Virus record (IMG/VR): IMGVR_UViG_3300007609_000016
Location: 1 to 64,000 of that record
Direction: 5' to 3' (one strand)
Length of the DNA: 64,000 nt
DNA from: a virus
Every line of letters begins with the position of its first letter. Within the stretch, counting starts at the first letter, position 1. Both the position numbers and the translations under genes were made by a program. Below are positions 25,940-35,711 of the stretch, one piece after another. A model generated the notes under the pieces. That model searched no databases. It was not told the DNA's origin and saw only the letters and a program-made list of their open reading frames with translations.

Positions 25940-28900
25940 ATGGCAGAATTTAAACTAGGTAGAATTAAATTTGTATGGAAAGGCGATTGGTCTTCCTCAA
26001 CATCATATTTTAAAGATGATGTTATTAGATACGGCGGCAGAACATATATTTGTCAAGTAGGGCATACTTCTGCTGAAAATTTTGATACAGATTTAAATTT
26101 TAATCCTACAAAATGGAATCAAATGACCGACGGCCAAGATTGGAAAGGCGATTGGTCTACCGGAACAACTTACAAAATTAATGATGTTGTAAAATATGGC
26201 GGACTACTTTATATCTGTAATACTAGCCATACATCAGCCGCAACCGTTGCTCTTGGACTAGAAAATGATATCTCTAATTGGACACTTTATGCCGAAGGGT
26301 TCGACTGGAAAGGAGATTGGGATCTAGAAACACGCTATAAAAGAAATGATATTGTAAAATATGGCGGTTACACATATGTTTGTAACGAAGGACATACTTC
26401 TGCCAACACTGAAAATTTAGGGCTTGAAGAAGATTCAAGCAAGTGGGATTCGTTTAATCAAGGCATTGAATACAAAGGCACATGGGCAATTGACACTCGA
26501 TATAAAGAGAATGATGTTGTAAAATACGGTGCCGGACTTTGGATTTGTGTAACTCCGCACACCTCCGGAGCAGGAACTTTTGCAGATGAAGAAGGCAACT
26601 GGGATCAATTTGTAAAAGGATTTGAGTTTGAAAACGACTGGAGTGATGCTGCAGTTTACCAACCAGGCGATGTAGTCGTTTATGGCGGTAATCTATATAT
26701 ATCAAAAACAAATCATACAAATTTTGTTCCGTCTGTCAGCACAACAAACTGGGATTTGTTTACAGAAGGATTTAACTTTGTCGGAGTTTGGGACAGCGGC
26801 ACCGAATATAAGCCAGGTGATGTTGTTAGGCTTGGCGGAAACACGTATGTTTGTACAGCAATTACTACAGGCAACGAACCTCCAAATATTTCTTATTGGA
26901 ACACCCTTACAACCGGTTTAAATTGGAGAGGACTATGGATCGACGACGTCGAATACAAAATCGGCGATGTAGTAAGATATCTTTCTAATGTATATGTTTG
27001 TGTACAGAATCATATTTCAGAAGGCGATGACGGATCAACTATCGGAGCAGATCCAGAAGGCGGCGGTAATGCAGACAGTCGTCCAGATCAGGATGCTACA
27101 GGTACATATTGGAACGTTCTCGCAATTGGATCTGAAACTGATGTTTTAGTCGAACGAGGAGATCTAATATACTTCGGCGGTGCTGGCCCTTCTAGATTGC
27201 CAGTCGGCAATCAAGGACAAGTTCTAGTAGCTGGCGAACAAGATCCAGAATGGAGATCTTTAGGAGCTGTAGAATATGTCTATTACGTAGCTCCCCATGG
27301 TACAGATTCTCCTGCTCCTATTTTTGGAAAAACATGGGATCAGCCTTTTAAAACAACACGATATGCTTGCGAGCAAATCGAAAAAGGTGCACTGAATCCA
27401 AATGCACAGAGACTTTTAGAATTAAACAGAGCGTTTATACAAAAAGAAATCACAGCATGGATAAGATATCAAATAGACAATGATATTTCTCCGTTTACAT
27501 CTTCTTTTGATTACGATGAATACAAATGCGAAAGAGATGTTGGTATTGTACTTGATAAGATACAATGGGATATAGGACACGGCGGTAATTTAAAAACACG
27601 GGCCGCCGCTCAATCTTTTGTTGATGCATTAGGTGAAGGCCCATTTTCGGACGAATCTGAAGACAAAGCCTATTTAACTCTTTCAGCTGAGGCTGACGAA
27701 GGAGTTGCGGCGTATACTTATTTGTTAACTTTGGCACAATCGATCTTAGATAACGAAGCACCTGATACAATCTATCAAAATGTATCGGACGATTCTACAG
27801 CAATTGCTAGTCAGTATATAGATACAGAATACACAGCAGAAGCAGGCACAGATACAAGATTTGCATCGCTGTTACAAGTTATAATTAATACATTAGAAGA
27901 TCAAGATACTTCTAGATTACCAGCCAGATCTGTTCCTCAATACCTAGTAAAAGCTTCGACAGGCGAACACCTAGAAACTCTACCGATTAGGGTACCTGCA
28001 TACACAGCAATTTTAGGTGATGAATTAAGATCTACAAGATTTAAACCAAAACCTGCATCAATTGATTATTCAGATGCTTACTATACAACAGAAACATTTG
28101 ATCATTTGACAGATGTTATCGGAAAAATTGTTACCGGAACAACGGTATCAGCTACAACTGGAAATAACGAAGCACAAGACCAATCATTTCCTGTAGCCGA
28201 TACTGTAGAACAAGATGTGGTAGAGCAATTAATTCAGGTAATGAAGCTCCAGTCTGAGCTTAAAACTGAAACTACCAACTCATATAATTTGCCAGATCCT
28301 ACTGGGTATAACGCCAGTTATCTTATCGGATACGGTAATGCTAGAAAGCTAGTTAAGGAAAATAAAAGATTTTTCCAAGAAGAAGTTATTGCATGGTTTA
28401 CAGCTAATTACCCTAATTTGAAATACGGCAAGACAGAATTTAAGAAAAATATTAGCAACATTATAGATGCATTGGTTTACGATTTAACGTATGACGGTAA
28501 TGCGTTATCTGTGAAAACCGGTCTATCTTATTATGAAGGCACCGGAGGCAGTTTAAACATTAGCGCAAGCATTAAACCGTTTACCTTGCTCGCTCTTGGA
28601 TTTTTAAAGACAAGAGTTAACGATGTAATTCTTGGAAACTCTATCACTCCTCTTAACGACGAAATTGTTAATTTTACAGATACAGCAGGATCTGCAGCAT
28701 CTGCTACATTGGTCGGAAATAATCTAGATGATATTATTGAAATAATTGATACTGGCCCGAGTGCTGTCGGAACGTCGGTTACTTTAACCGATCCTACACC
28801 TGCAGATGGAGTGAATAGTACCACAGCTTTAATTAACGCATATAGTACATTAAACTCTGCAGCTTCAACAATTAGTTCTGACACCGTTAGCTGGATAAAT

Positions 28901-31900
28901 GCTAATTATCCTTCATTAACATACAATAGTAGCGACTTTGCAGACGATGTAGAATCGGTAATAAAATCAGCTGGCTTTGATTTTATGTTTAATTCAACAT
29001 ATCAAACTAATAAAGAAGCCTATGCTTACCTAAGAAAAGCAGATTATAATCTTAACCAAAAACAGGTTATAAGAGAAGCAATTGAATATGCATTAACCAA
29101 TACCAATGACGGCGCTGTTGCTAATGTAGGAGGCAATGCAGATGCTATTGCAAGAATTAATAATCTAGCAGGCATCATTGATAATATAATTTACGGTGCT
29201 TCGAACGAAGGAGAAGTTTGTCAAACTGATATTAGAAATAGAGATTATGCTATACTAAAATTAGAAGAAAACAGAGATTTTATCGTTGCAGAAGTGTCAG
29301 CTTATATTACAGAAACATACGGTAATACCGCAACAAATACTACAGCTTCAACAAATGTTATTACAATCGGCGATACTAGTAATTTAGTTAGAAATGCCGC
29401 AATCAAATTTACAGGTACAACATTTGGTGGCATCGAAGCAGATACAACATATTATGTGCAAAATGTTGTTAGTTCTACTACTTTTACAATTGCTACCGCC
29501 AGAAATTCGAATACACCAGTAACTTTAACTACTGCATCAGGATCTATGGGATTAGAGTTGGCCTATAATAGAGAATTATGTTTAAGAGATGTTAATACAT
29601 ATATTGATGCTCTAAAATTTGATTTAAGATACACTTCGAATTACGAATCTCGTTATGTTTCTCGCTATTATGCAAATGCTGTTATAGGAAGCCATGAAGA
29701 AGACATGTTCTATCTTAGAGATGCAACCGGATTACGTAATTGTTCTGTAGATGGATTACAAGGAGACTTACTCCCAGAAAATGAATATGGTACAAGTCGC
29801 GTTAGTGCAGGTGCTTATTGTTCACTAGACCCAGGTTGGGGTCCAGATGACTTCCGTACCTGGATTATTACTAGATCGCCATACGTTCAAGGAGTATCAA
29901 CATTTGGAAGTGGAGCAATTGGCCAAAAAATTGACGGTGCATTGCACAACGGTGGAAACGACTCAATAGTATCCAATGATTTTACACAGGTAATTTCCGA
30001 CGGCATCGGTGCCTGGATAGCAAATAACGGTAGAGCAGAACTTGTTTCGGTATTTAGTTATTATGCACACATTGGTTATCTTGCAACAGATGGTGGCCGT
30101 ATTCGAGGCACTAATGGTAACAACTCGTACGGAGATTTTGGATCAGTTGCTGAAGGATTTGACGAAACAGAAGTTCCTAATACCGCTGTTGTTGATAATG
30201 TTTTCCAATTTGAAGCAACTATCGGAAACATCTTCACTGATGGTTCGGAATTATTTAATTTTGAATTTGAAAATGCAGGACAAGACTACACAGAAGTGGC
30301 ATATACAATCACGGGCGGCGGAGCTGGCGCGGTTGTTGAGCAAGATGAATTCCGCGACGGTGCTGTTCATAATATTAGATTATTAGATTTTGGCGATGAC
30401 TCGTCAGGACAGTTCGGCGGCGACGGATATATTACCAATTCTAATACCGCGCAGGCAGGAACTCTTAGCGAAATTACAATTGCTGCCACAGATCCACAAA
30501 CCAGTACTGATTATCCAGGTATGAGGATTCAATTAACAGGCGGATCGGGTGTCGGACAAGTCGGTATCATTAACACTTATAATTCCGGAACCAAGGTAGC
30601 TACAGTTACAAGAGAAAGCGATGGTCAAGCCGGGTGGGATCACGTTATTCCAGGAACTACTATAGTAGCACCTGATGCTAGTACTACGTATATTATAGAA
30701 CCTGCGTTATCGTTTACTCCTCCGGTAACAGAAATAGAAACTGCTAGCCTTCCTGTTTCTGGATCTTGGAAAGACGCTGTGTACGGTGATACAGCGACCA
30801 GTTATGTTAGTCTAACACCGGATGTGTATAGCGGTGAAGGCACTGGTGCATCATTCATAGTGATCAGAAACGGAACCAAATATTCGTTGATAGAGATTCA
30901 AAACAGCGGTACAGACTATTCTAGACTTGAAACCATAACAATTAACGGTTCAAATTTAGGAGGAGAAGATAGTACTAATGACATTACCATTACAATTACT
31001 GCGGTTGATGCTAACGGTGCAATTACAAATATTGATACCGCAGGATCAGGCGCCGGCGGCAGATTTGTTGCTGTAAATTCTGTATCATCAAATGCTGGCG
31101 CATATAGCAATGATGGATTAACTTGGTCTGCTATGAGCTTGCCGGCAACAGCTACTTGGTCTGCAATTGGATACGGATTGATAGATGATGGTTCGTCTTA
31201 CGGAAAATCAGGCAGATTTGTCGCACTTGCGACCGGAAGTACAACAGCAGCTTATTCGGATGACGGAATAAACTGGTTAGGTTCAGTTTTACCAACATCA
31301 GATGATTGGAATGCAGTTGCATATGGTGATAGTAAGTTTGTTGCGATAGCAACTGATTCTACAACTGTTGCTATATCAGGCGATGGGGTTGATTGGGATC
31401 AAACAGGAACATTACCTAGCACTGGATTTGTAGATGTTGTTTACGGAAAAGGAGTGTGGGTAGCTGTAAAACCAGGAAACACAGGAGCAATTGCATATGC
31501 AACTGATCCTACAGGAACTTGGACAGCTGCTAACATGCCAGCTTCGTCTAACTGGAATAGCATAACTTATGGTCTAAATATGTTTATTGCTGTTGCTACT
31601 GACAGCAATACAGGAGCATACAGTTTGTCTGGCACAGCCGACTGGACTTCAATGACTATGGGATCTCCCGATTCTACTGATCCTGCAGGTTACGAAAAAG
31701 TTCGTTATGGCCAAGGAGTGTTTGTTGCAACAATGGCAAGTACCGAGTTGAGCGGTTATCATAACATTGCAAAGTCAGAAAACGGCCTCTACTGGACATT
31801 TGAAGGAGTAACCGATCAAGAAGATTCGTCACAAACCACTGGTTTCTCTGCACTTGCATTTGGAAATCCTTCTCAAGTAGGTTATTGGGTAGCGTTAAAC

Positions 31901-32977
31901 AAAGAAACAAATACTCATGCCGTACGTGTTAAAACTGGTGCTAAGCCTAGAGCAAGAGCTTCTGTAGCTGAAAACAAGATATTCCAGATTTTGATTACAG
32001 AACCAGGATCAGGGTATACCACACCACCAACAATGACAATTACGGATCCGAACAATATATTCGAAGCTCCGTTTAGTGTAAGATTGAGTAATGGTGCATT
32101 GGCTAATCCATCATTTGTTGATAGAGGAACTGGATATCAAACTGGTTCAGCCGAAGTTGACACTGGCGACGGATTCGCCGACTTCTTCCAAAGCGGATCG
32201 TTTGTGGCTATTAGACGATTAACACAAAGACCGTCAGACGGATCTAATGTAGTGTTCGATCATTTGCCTAACAGAACCTTTAAACTGGTTAATGTAATTA
32301 CCTTCTTAGGTGAAACTGATGGAACTTACACAGCATTTTTACAAGTAAGTCCTGCACTTACGGTTGCAGAAGCACCGGATCATTTAACAGGTGTTACTAC
32401 CAGAGCGTTATACAGTCAGGTTAGACTTACAGGACACGACTTCTTAGATATCGGCACAGGTAATTTTGTAGAAACAAACTATCCAGGAGAACCTACACAG
32501 GATCCTATACCTGCTAACGAAACAGTTGAAAACAACGGCGGCAGGGTCTTCTATACTTCGACTGACCAGGATGGTAATTTCCGAGTTGGTGATCTGTTTA
32601 ATATTGAACAAAGTACAGGTGTTGCAACATTGAACGCAGATGCATTCAACATTGCAGGTCTGCAGGAGTTGAATCTAGGAGAAGTAACACTAGGTGGTGG
32701 TTCGGCAACCGTAACAGAGTTCAGTACAGATCCGTTCTTTACTGAAGATTCGGATAACGTAGTCCCCACTCAACGAGCGGTTAAGGCATTTATTGCATCG
32801 CAAATTGGTGGTGGTGGTGCATCACTTAATGTTAACAGTGTAACAGCAGGATCTATTAATATTGCTGGAAATACTATTACAACTGTTACTGGAGTAGCTA
32901 TACAGATGAATGCCACATTTGAATTTAGAGGCGGCGTCACTGGAATACCGTTAGCAGTTAATTACTTTTTAGATTAA
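25940..32977 (+). CDS. Giant modular tail fibre (2345 aa), paralogue of the preceding
   Basis: The plan is the same as the 1832-aa fibre. Seven W/YGG/HTS modules span about 1-385. A beta-helix opens with VYYVAPHGTDSPAP at about 447. The LDPGWGPDDFRTW and GALHNGGND block lies near 1295-1400. BNR-like propeller repeats span about 1725-1975, and GHDFLDIGTGNFVETNYPG lies near 2163. The extra length comes mostly from a helical module (N..F...EV.A......Y....F...I..IIDAL.YDL.Y.GN) present about four times (about 490-560, 800-865, 965-1030 and 1105-1240) against once in the paralogue. The last copy is interrupted by a beta insert (NVITIGDTSNLV). Likely a long baseplate or tail fibre. Confidence 0.8.
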   Translation: MAEFKLGRIKFVWKGDWSSSTSYFKDDVIRYGGRTYICQVGHTSAENFDTDLNFNPTKWNQMTDGQDWKGDWSTGTTYKINDVVKYGGLLYICNTSHTSAATVALGLENDISNWTLYAEGFDWKGDWDLETRYKRNDIVKYGGYTYVCNEGHTSANTENLGLEEDSSKWDSFNQGIEYKGTWAIDTRYKENDVVKYGAGLWICVTPHTSGAGTFADEEGNWDQFVKGFEFENDWSDAAVYQPGDVVVYGGNLYISKTNHTNFVPSVSTTNWDLFTEGFNFVGVWDSGTEYKPGDVVRLGGNTYVCTAITTGNEPPNISYWNTLTTGLNWRGLWIDDVEYKIGDVVRYLSNVYVCVQNHISEGDDGSTIGADPEGGGNADSRPDQDATGTYWNVLAIGSETDVLVERGDLIYFGGAGPSRLPVGNQGQVLVAGEQDPEWRSLGAVEYVYYVAPHGTDSPAPIFGKTWDQPFKTTRYACEQIEKGALNPNAQRLLELNRAFIQKEITAWIRYQIDNDISPFTSSFDYDEYKCERDVGIVLDKIQWDIGHGGNLKTRAAAQSFVDALGEGPFSDESEDKAYLTLSAEADEGVAAYTYLLTLAQSILDNEAPDTIYQNVSDDSTAIASQYIDTEYTAEAGTDTRFASLLQVIINTLEDQDTSRLPARSVPQYLVKASTGEHLETLPIRVPAYTAILGDELRSTRFKPKPASIDYSDAYYTTETFDHLTDVIGKIVTGTTVSATTGNNEAQDQSFPVADTVEQDVVEQLIQVMKLQSELKTETTNSYNLPDPTGYNASYLIGYGNARKLVKENKRFFQEEVIAWFTANYPNLKYGKTEFKKNISNIIDALVYDLTYDGNALSVKTGLSYYEGTGGSLNISASIKPFTLLALGFLKTRVNDVILGNSITPLNDEIVNFTDTAGSAASATLVGNNLDDIIEIIDTGPSAVGTSVTLTDPTPADGVNSTTALINAYSTLNSAASTISSDTVSWINANYPSLTYNSSDFADDVESVIKSAGFDFMFNSTYQTNKEAYAYLRKADYNLNQKQVIREAIEYALTNTNDGAVANVGGNADAIARINNLAGIIDNIIYGASNEGEVCQTDIRNRDYAILKLEENRDFIVAEVSAYITETYGNTATNTTASTNVITIGDTSNLVRNAAIKFTGTTFGGIEADTTYYVQNVVSSTTFTIATARNSNTPVTLTTASGSMGLELAYNRELCLRDVNTYIDALKFDLRYTSNYESRYVSRYYANAVIGSHEEDMFYLRDATGLRNCSVDGLQGDLLPENEYGTSRVSAGAYCSLDPGWGPDDFRTWIITRSPYVQGVSTFGSGAIGQKIDGALHNGGNDSIVSNDFTQVISDGIGAWIANNGRAELVSVFSYYAHIGYLATDGGRIRGTNGNNSYGDFGSVAEGFDETEVPNTAVVDNVFQFEATIGNIFTDGSELFNFEFENAGQDYTEVAYTITGGGAGAVVEQDEFRDGAVHNIRLLDFGDDSSGQFGGDGYITNSNTAQAGTLSEITIAATDPQTSTDYPGMRIQLTGGSGVGQVGIINTYNSGTKVATVTRESDGQAGWDHVIPGTTIVAPDASTTYIIEPALSFTPPVTEIETASLPVSGSWKDAVYGDTATSYVSLTPDVYSGEGTGASFIVIRNGTKYSLIEIQNSGTDYSRLETITINGSNLGGEDSTNDITITITAVDANGAITNIDTAGSGAGGRFVAVNSVSSNAGAYSNDGLTWSAMSLPATATWSAIGYGLIDDGSSYGKSGRFVALATGSTTAAYSDDGINWLGSVLPTSDDWNAVAYGDSKFVAIATDSTTVAISGDGVDWDQTGTLPSTGFVDVVYGKGVWVAVKPGNTGAIAYATDPTGTWTAANMPASSNWNSITYGLNMFIAVATDSNTGAYSLSGTADWTSMTMGSPDSTDPAGYEKVRYGQGVFVATMASTELSGYHNIAKSENGLYWTFEGVTDQEDSSQTTGFSALAFGNPSQVGYWVALNKETNTHAVRVKTGAKPRARASVAENKIFQILITEPGSGYTTPPTMTITDPNNIFEAPFSVRLSNGALANPSFVDRGTGYQTGSAEVDTGDGFADFFQSGSFVAIRRLTQRPSDGSNVVFDHLPNRTFKLVNVITFLGETDGTYTAFLQVSPALTVAEAPDHLTGVTTRALYSQVRLTGHDFLDIGTGNFVETNYPGEPTQDPIPANETVENNGGRVFYTSTDQDGNFRVGDLFNIEQSTGVATLNADAFNIAGLQELNLGEVTLGGGSATVTEFSTDPFFTEDSDNVVPTQRAVKAFIASQIGGGGASLNVNSVTAGSINIAGNTITTVTGVAIQMNATFEFRGGVTGIPLAVNYFLD

Positions 32978-32996
32978 TTGCTTTTTGGTTTTTTGA

Positions 32997-33004
32997 TATA
33001 AATA
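32997..33004 (+). promoter_or_regulatory. Perfect late promoter TATAAATA
   Basis: This is an exact T4 late consensus 19 bases before the ATG at 33024, with TTAGGAGAA between. It would drive the two small proteins and the cysteine-rich family downstream. Confidence 0.75.
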
Positions 33005-33023
33005 CATTAGGAGAATAATTTAC

Positions 33024-33344
33024 ATGGCAACAGGAAGATTAGGAACAGGGGACTTAACAGCCGCTACTAATACAACTATTTACACTTGTCCGGCATCAAC
33101 ATTTGGTGTTGCAAGTGTATCATTTTGCAATCGAGGCAACAGTGCTGTTGCTGTAAGACTAGCTGTAGCAGATAGCGACACACCCACCGATGCAGAATAT
33201 ATCGAATACGATACAGAAATTTTAGGCAAGGGTGTTTTAGAAAGGACCGGTATAATTGTAGGTGCCGGCCAAAAACTAGTCGTTAGAGCAAGTAATTCTA
33301 ATGTTAGTGCCGTTGCCTTCGGCATTGAAACATCTACAAGTTAA
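33024..33344 (+). CDS. Small beta-fold virion protein
   Basis: The 106-aa protein (MATGRLGTGDLTAATNTTIY) contains a FCNRGNSAVAVRLAVADS segment, VGAGQKLVVRASNSNVSAVAFG, and a short end. It resembles the small proteins at 14780 and 19680 in size and strand order. AGGAGA precedes the start. Probably a decoration or fibre-tip component; not assigned to a named family. Confidence 0.55.
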   Translation: MATGRLGTGDLTAATNTTIYTCPASTFGVASVSFCNRGNSAVAVRLAVADSDTPTDAEYIEYDTEILGKGVLERTGIIVGAGQKLVVRASNSNVSAVAFGIETSTS

Positions 33345-33358
33345 ACTAAGGAATAAAA

Positions 33359-33691
33359 ATGGGAAGATATATCACTACAACAGGTACAGCTTCGACAGTA
33401 TTGCGTGAGGTGGATGCTAATTTTAATGCAACAGTTAATGATAGAATTTTAGCAGATTCATCAGGCGGCTCATTTCAAATTACTCTCCCTGCAAACGCAA
33501 CTCTTATCGAAAATGACACATTGCAAGTTATTGATGCAACATCTACGTTTGGAACCAATAACGTAACACTAGCAAGAAACGGCTCTTTAATCCTCGGAGA
33601 CGCTGAGGATGTTGTGTTAGACGTTAACGGTGCAGTTGTTACATTACTATATACTGGCACTACATATGGCTGGATATTTACAGGAACTTAA
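33359..33691 (+). CDS. Small fibre-tip-like protein
   Basis: The 110-aa protein contains NDRILADSSGGSFQITLPANATLIENDTL, then a strand-rich end finishing VVTLLYTGTTYGWIFTGT. The pattern ILADSSGGSFQITLP..A..GD..... IID followed by a W-containing last strand is common in terminal domains of phage fibre proteins. It has a good AAGGAA ribosome site. Likely an attachment or capping domain made as a separate chain. Confidence 0.6.
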   Translation: MGRYITTTGTASTVLREVDANFNATVNDRILADSSGGSFQITLPANATLIENDTLQVIDATSTFGTNNVTLARNGSLILGDAEDVVLDVNGAVVTLLYTGTTYGWIFTGT

Positions 33692-33712
33692 TGTGTTAAC
33701 CGGAGCTGCTAA

Positions 33713-34705
33713 ATGGCAAATTTATCAAATATTTTAAAAACAAAAGGGCAACAATTAGTCGCCGAACGCGGAACTGGAATTGAAAAAGGGAAAATTTTTG
33801 TTTTCACTCCAGGAAATCAAAACCTAGCATCGGACGATGCGTTTTGTTGGCAAGCTCCGGGCGCTGGTACTGTTGTTGTAGAAGCTTGGGGAGCTTCTGG
33901 ATCAGGTGCTAGAATGTGTTGTTGCGGCGCTGGAATACCAGGTAACCCTGGTGCTTATTCTAAAAAAACATTAACTGTATCCGAAGGATCGTTTGTTTGC
34001 GGATCAATAGGATTAAGTTGTTGTGATCTAGGTAACGGTGAAGCAGATCTCTGTTTTAGAGGATGCAGCCAACCAACCGAAATCTGTTATTCTGCAACTG
34101 AAACCGGATGTATATGTGCTATGGGAGGCCGTGGCGGCTTTTCTTTATGTACCACTGATAACGGCACTAGTTCGCCTTACTGTTGTTTTGTTGAGTGCGG
34201 ATACAGTCATACTGTATTCGATAATAGCAAATGCGGTTTGATATGCAATTATGACGAAAGCGAAGATTGGATTGCATATGCATACGGCGGCGACATTAAT
34301 TGCAAAGGCGGATTTAGTTGTACTTCGTTTTATTGCCAATGTGGTACTAGACCTTGTGCATACACTCAGCATATTGCCACATCGCCAGGAATTTATTCGT
34401 TAGATGGCGCTGTTGTTTCTTTCTCAGCAGATCAGGATAACGGAATGCATGATTGGTCAGGCGGATTCTTACCACAATTACAGTACGCTGTAAATGCTAT
34501 AAGCCGTCGTCCAAACCAAGGAACACATTTTTATTCATGTTGGGCTGTAACAAGCGCCTGCGGCTGTTATGATTTTCATGGTAGAACTCCATATGTACCG
34601 TACGGTATACCAGGAACTCCTCCTTCGCCGTGTTCAGGCATGAGAGATCACGCGGCAATGGGAGGCCACGGAGCCGTTAGAATTAAGTTTATAGGATCTA
34701 GTTAA
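33713..34705 (+). CDS. Cysteine-rich glycine-rich adhesin-like protein 1
   Basis: This is the first of four tandem paralogues. The 330-aa chain has about 27 cysteines (8%). Shared features are an N-terminal EKGKIFVFTPG, the CWQAPG..TVVVEAWGASGSG strand, a Cys cluster CCC plus GIPGNPGAYSKKT, pairs such as FRGCSQPTEIC, a GGRGG turn, GLICN, YGGDIN, and the end GGHGAVRIKFIGSS. The C-terminal glycine-rich fold resembles phage fibre-tip domains. The dense Cys suggests disulphides formed outside the cell, or metal binding. GGAG lies upstream of the start. Confidence 0.65.
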   Translation: MANLSNILKTKGQQLVAERGTGIEKGKIFVFTPGNQNLASDDAFCWQAPGAGTVVVEAWGASGSGARMCCCGAGIPGNPGAYSKKTLTVSEGSFVCGSIGLSCCDLGNGEADLCFRGCSQPTEICYSATETGCICAMGGRGGFSLCTTDNGTSSPYCCFVECGYSHTVFDNSKCGLICNYDESEDWIAYAYGGDINCKGGFSCTSFYCQCGTRPCAYTQHIATSPGIYSLDGAVVSFSADQDNGMHDWSGGFLPQLQYAVNAISRRPNQGTHFYSCWAVTSACGCYDFHGRTPYVPYGIPGTPPSPCSGMRDHAAMGGHGAVRIKFIGSS

Positions 34706-34706
34706 T

Positions 34707-35711
34707 ATGGCATTGCTTTCAACCTTACTAGGAGCTAGAACTGCAGACACCGCAGATCGCGCTGTAGGTGATAGCGGATTAGAACAAGGCCAAATTTACG
34801 TGTTTACGCCTGCCGGCATTGAAAGTTTTTACGACGGCGACATTTGTTGGCAGGCTCCCGGAAACGGTGAAGTAACAATTGAAATATGGGGAGCAGGCGG
34901 CTCAGGCGCACGAGGACGATGCTGCGGAATGGGAATTCCGGGTAATTCCGGAGCATACTCTAGAAAAAGAATAACAGTAGAACAAGGTTCATATATTTGC
35001 GGAACTGTAGGTGCAAGCTGCGACAATGCTAGCACAAGCTGTTTTAGAGGTTGTAGCGAGAGTACCTGCATATGCTGGGTAGGGAAAAATCTAGACGGAT
35101 GCATGTGTGCAGAAGGCGGAGTAGGCGGTATCGCACAGTGTTCTACCGGCACATCGCCTTATTGTTGTTTTGTAGGAAGATGCGACGGCAGTTATCTAAA
35201 TGCAGGATATTGTTTTACAAGCTACGATAATTGTTGCGGACTTATTTGCAATTGGACACAGTGTCATGCTCGAGGATTTGCATACGGCGGCGACGTTAAC
35301 AGATGCGGAACTATATCTTGTGCGACTTTTATGAATTGCCGCGCAAACTGTCATTGTTGTTCTCAATATCATGTTGCTGTTGCACCTGGAATCATGGCAG
35401 ACGAAGGTGCTGTACTTGCATATCAAGGTGAAGGTAACGTAGCCCACGGATGTTATACAGGTAACGGTATACATTCGGTTTTACACGGATTAGCTGTTGC
35501 CGGAAAAAATCCAGTGCGTGGCGGATTATACGTAAATGGATGCTGGAGTGGTGCAAACAGACTGTGTGGTTGCTACAACGATCACGGTTGTCTAAACTGG
35601 ATGCCCACTGGCATGGGAGGTATAGGTCAACAGCCTATGCCTAACGTACAAGATAAAGGCGGCCGAGGCGGTCACGGCGCATTGAGAATTAAGTTTATAG
35701 GAACAAACTGA
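34707..35711 (+). CDS. Cysteine-rich glycine-rich adhesin-like protein 2
   Basis: This 334-aa paralogue with about 31 cysteines is the most Cys-dense of the four. It keeps LEQGQIYVFTP, DICWQAPG, GNSGAYSRK, FRGCSESTCICW, CMCAEGG, YCCF, GLICNW, YGGDVN and GGHGALRIKFIGTN. It shares a 93-bp tract with the next gene at 92 of 93 bases (35484-35576), covering AVAGKNPVRGGLYVNGCW and the following CGCY region. The stop TGA and the next ATG overlap by one base. Function is inferred as receptor-binding tip or adhesin. Confidence 0.65.
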   Translation: MALLSTLLGARTADTADRAVGDSGLEQGQIYVFTPAGIESFYDGDICWQAPGNGEVTIEIWGAGGSGARGRCCGMGIPGNSGAYSRKRITVEQGSYICGTVGASCDNASTSCFRGCSESTCICWVGKNLDGCMCAEGGVGGIAQCSTGTSPYCCFVGRCDGSYLNAGYCFTSYDNCCGLICNWTQCHARGFAYGGDVNRCGTISCATFMNCRANCHCCSQYHVAVAPGIMADEGAVLAYQGEGNVAHGCYTGNGIHSVLHGLAVAGKNPVRGGLYVNGCWSGANRLCGCYNDHGCLNWMPTGMGGIGQQPMPNVQDKGGRGGHGALRIKFIGTN

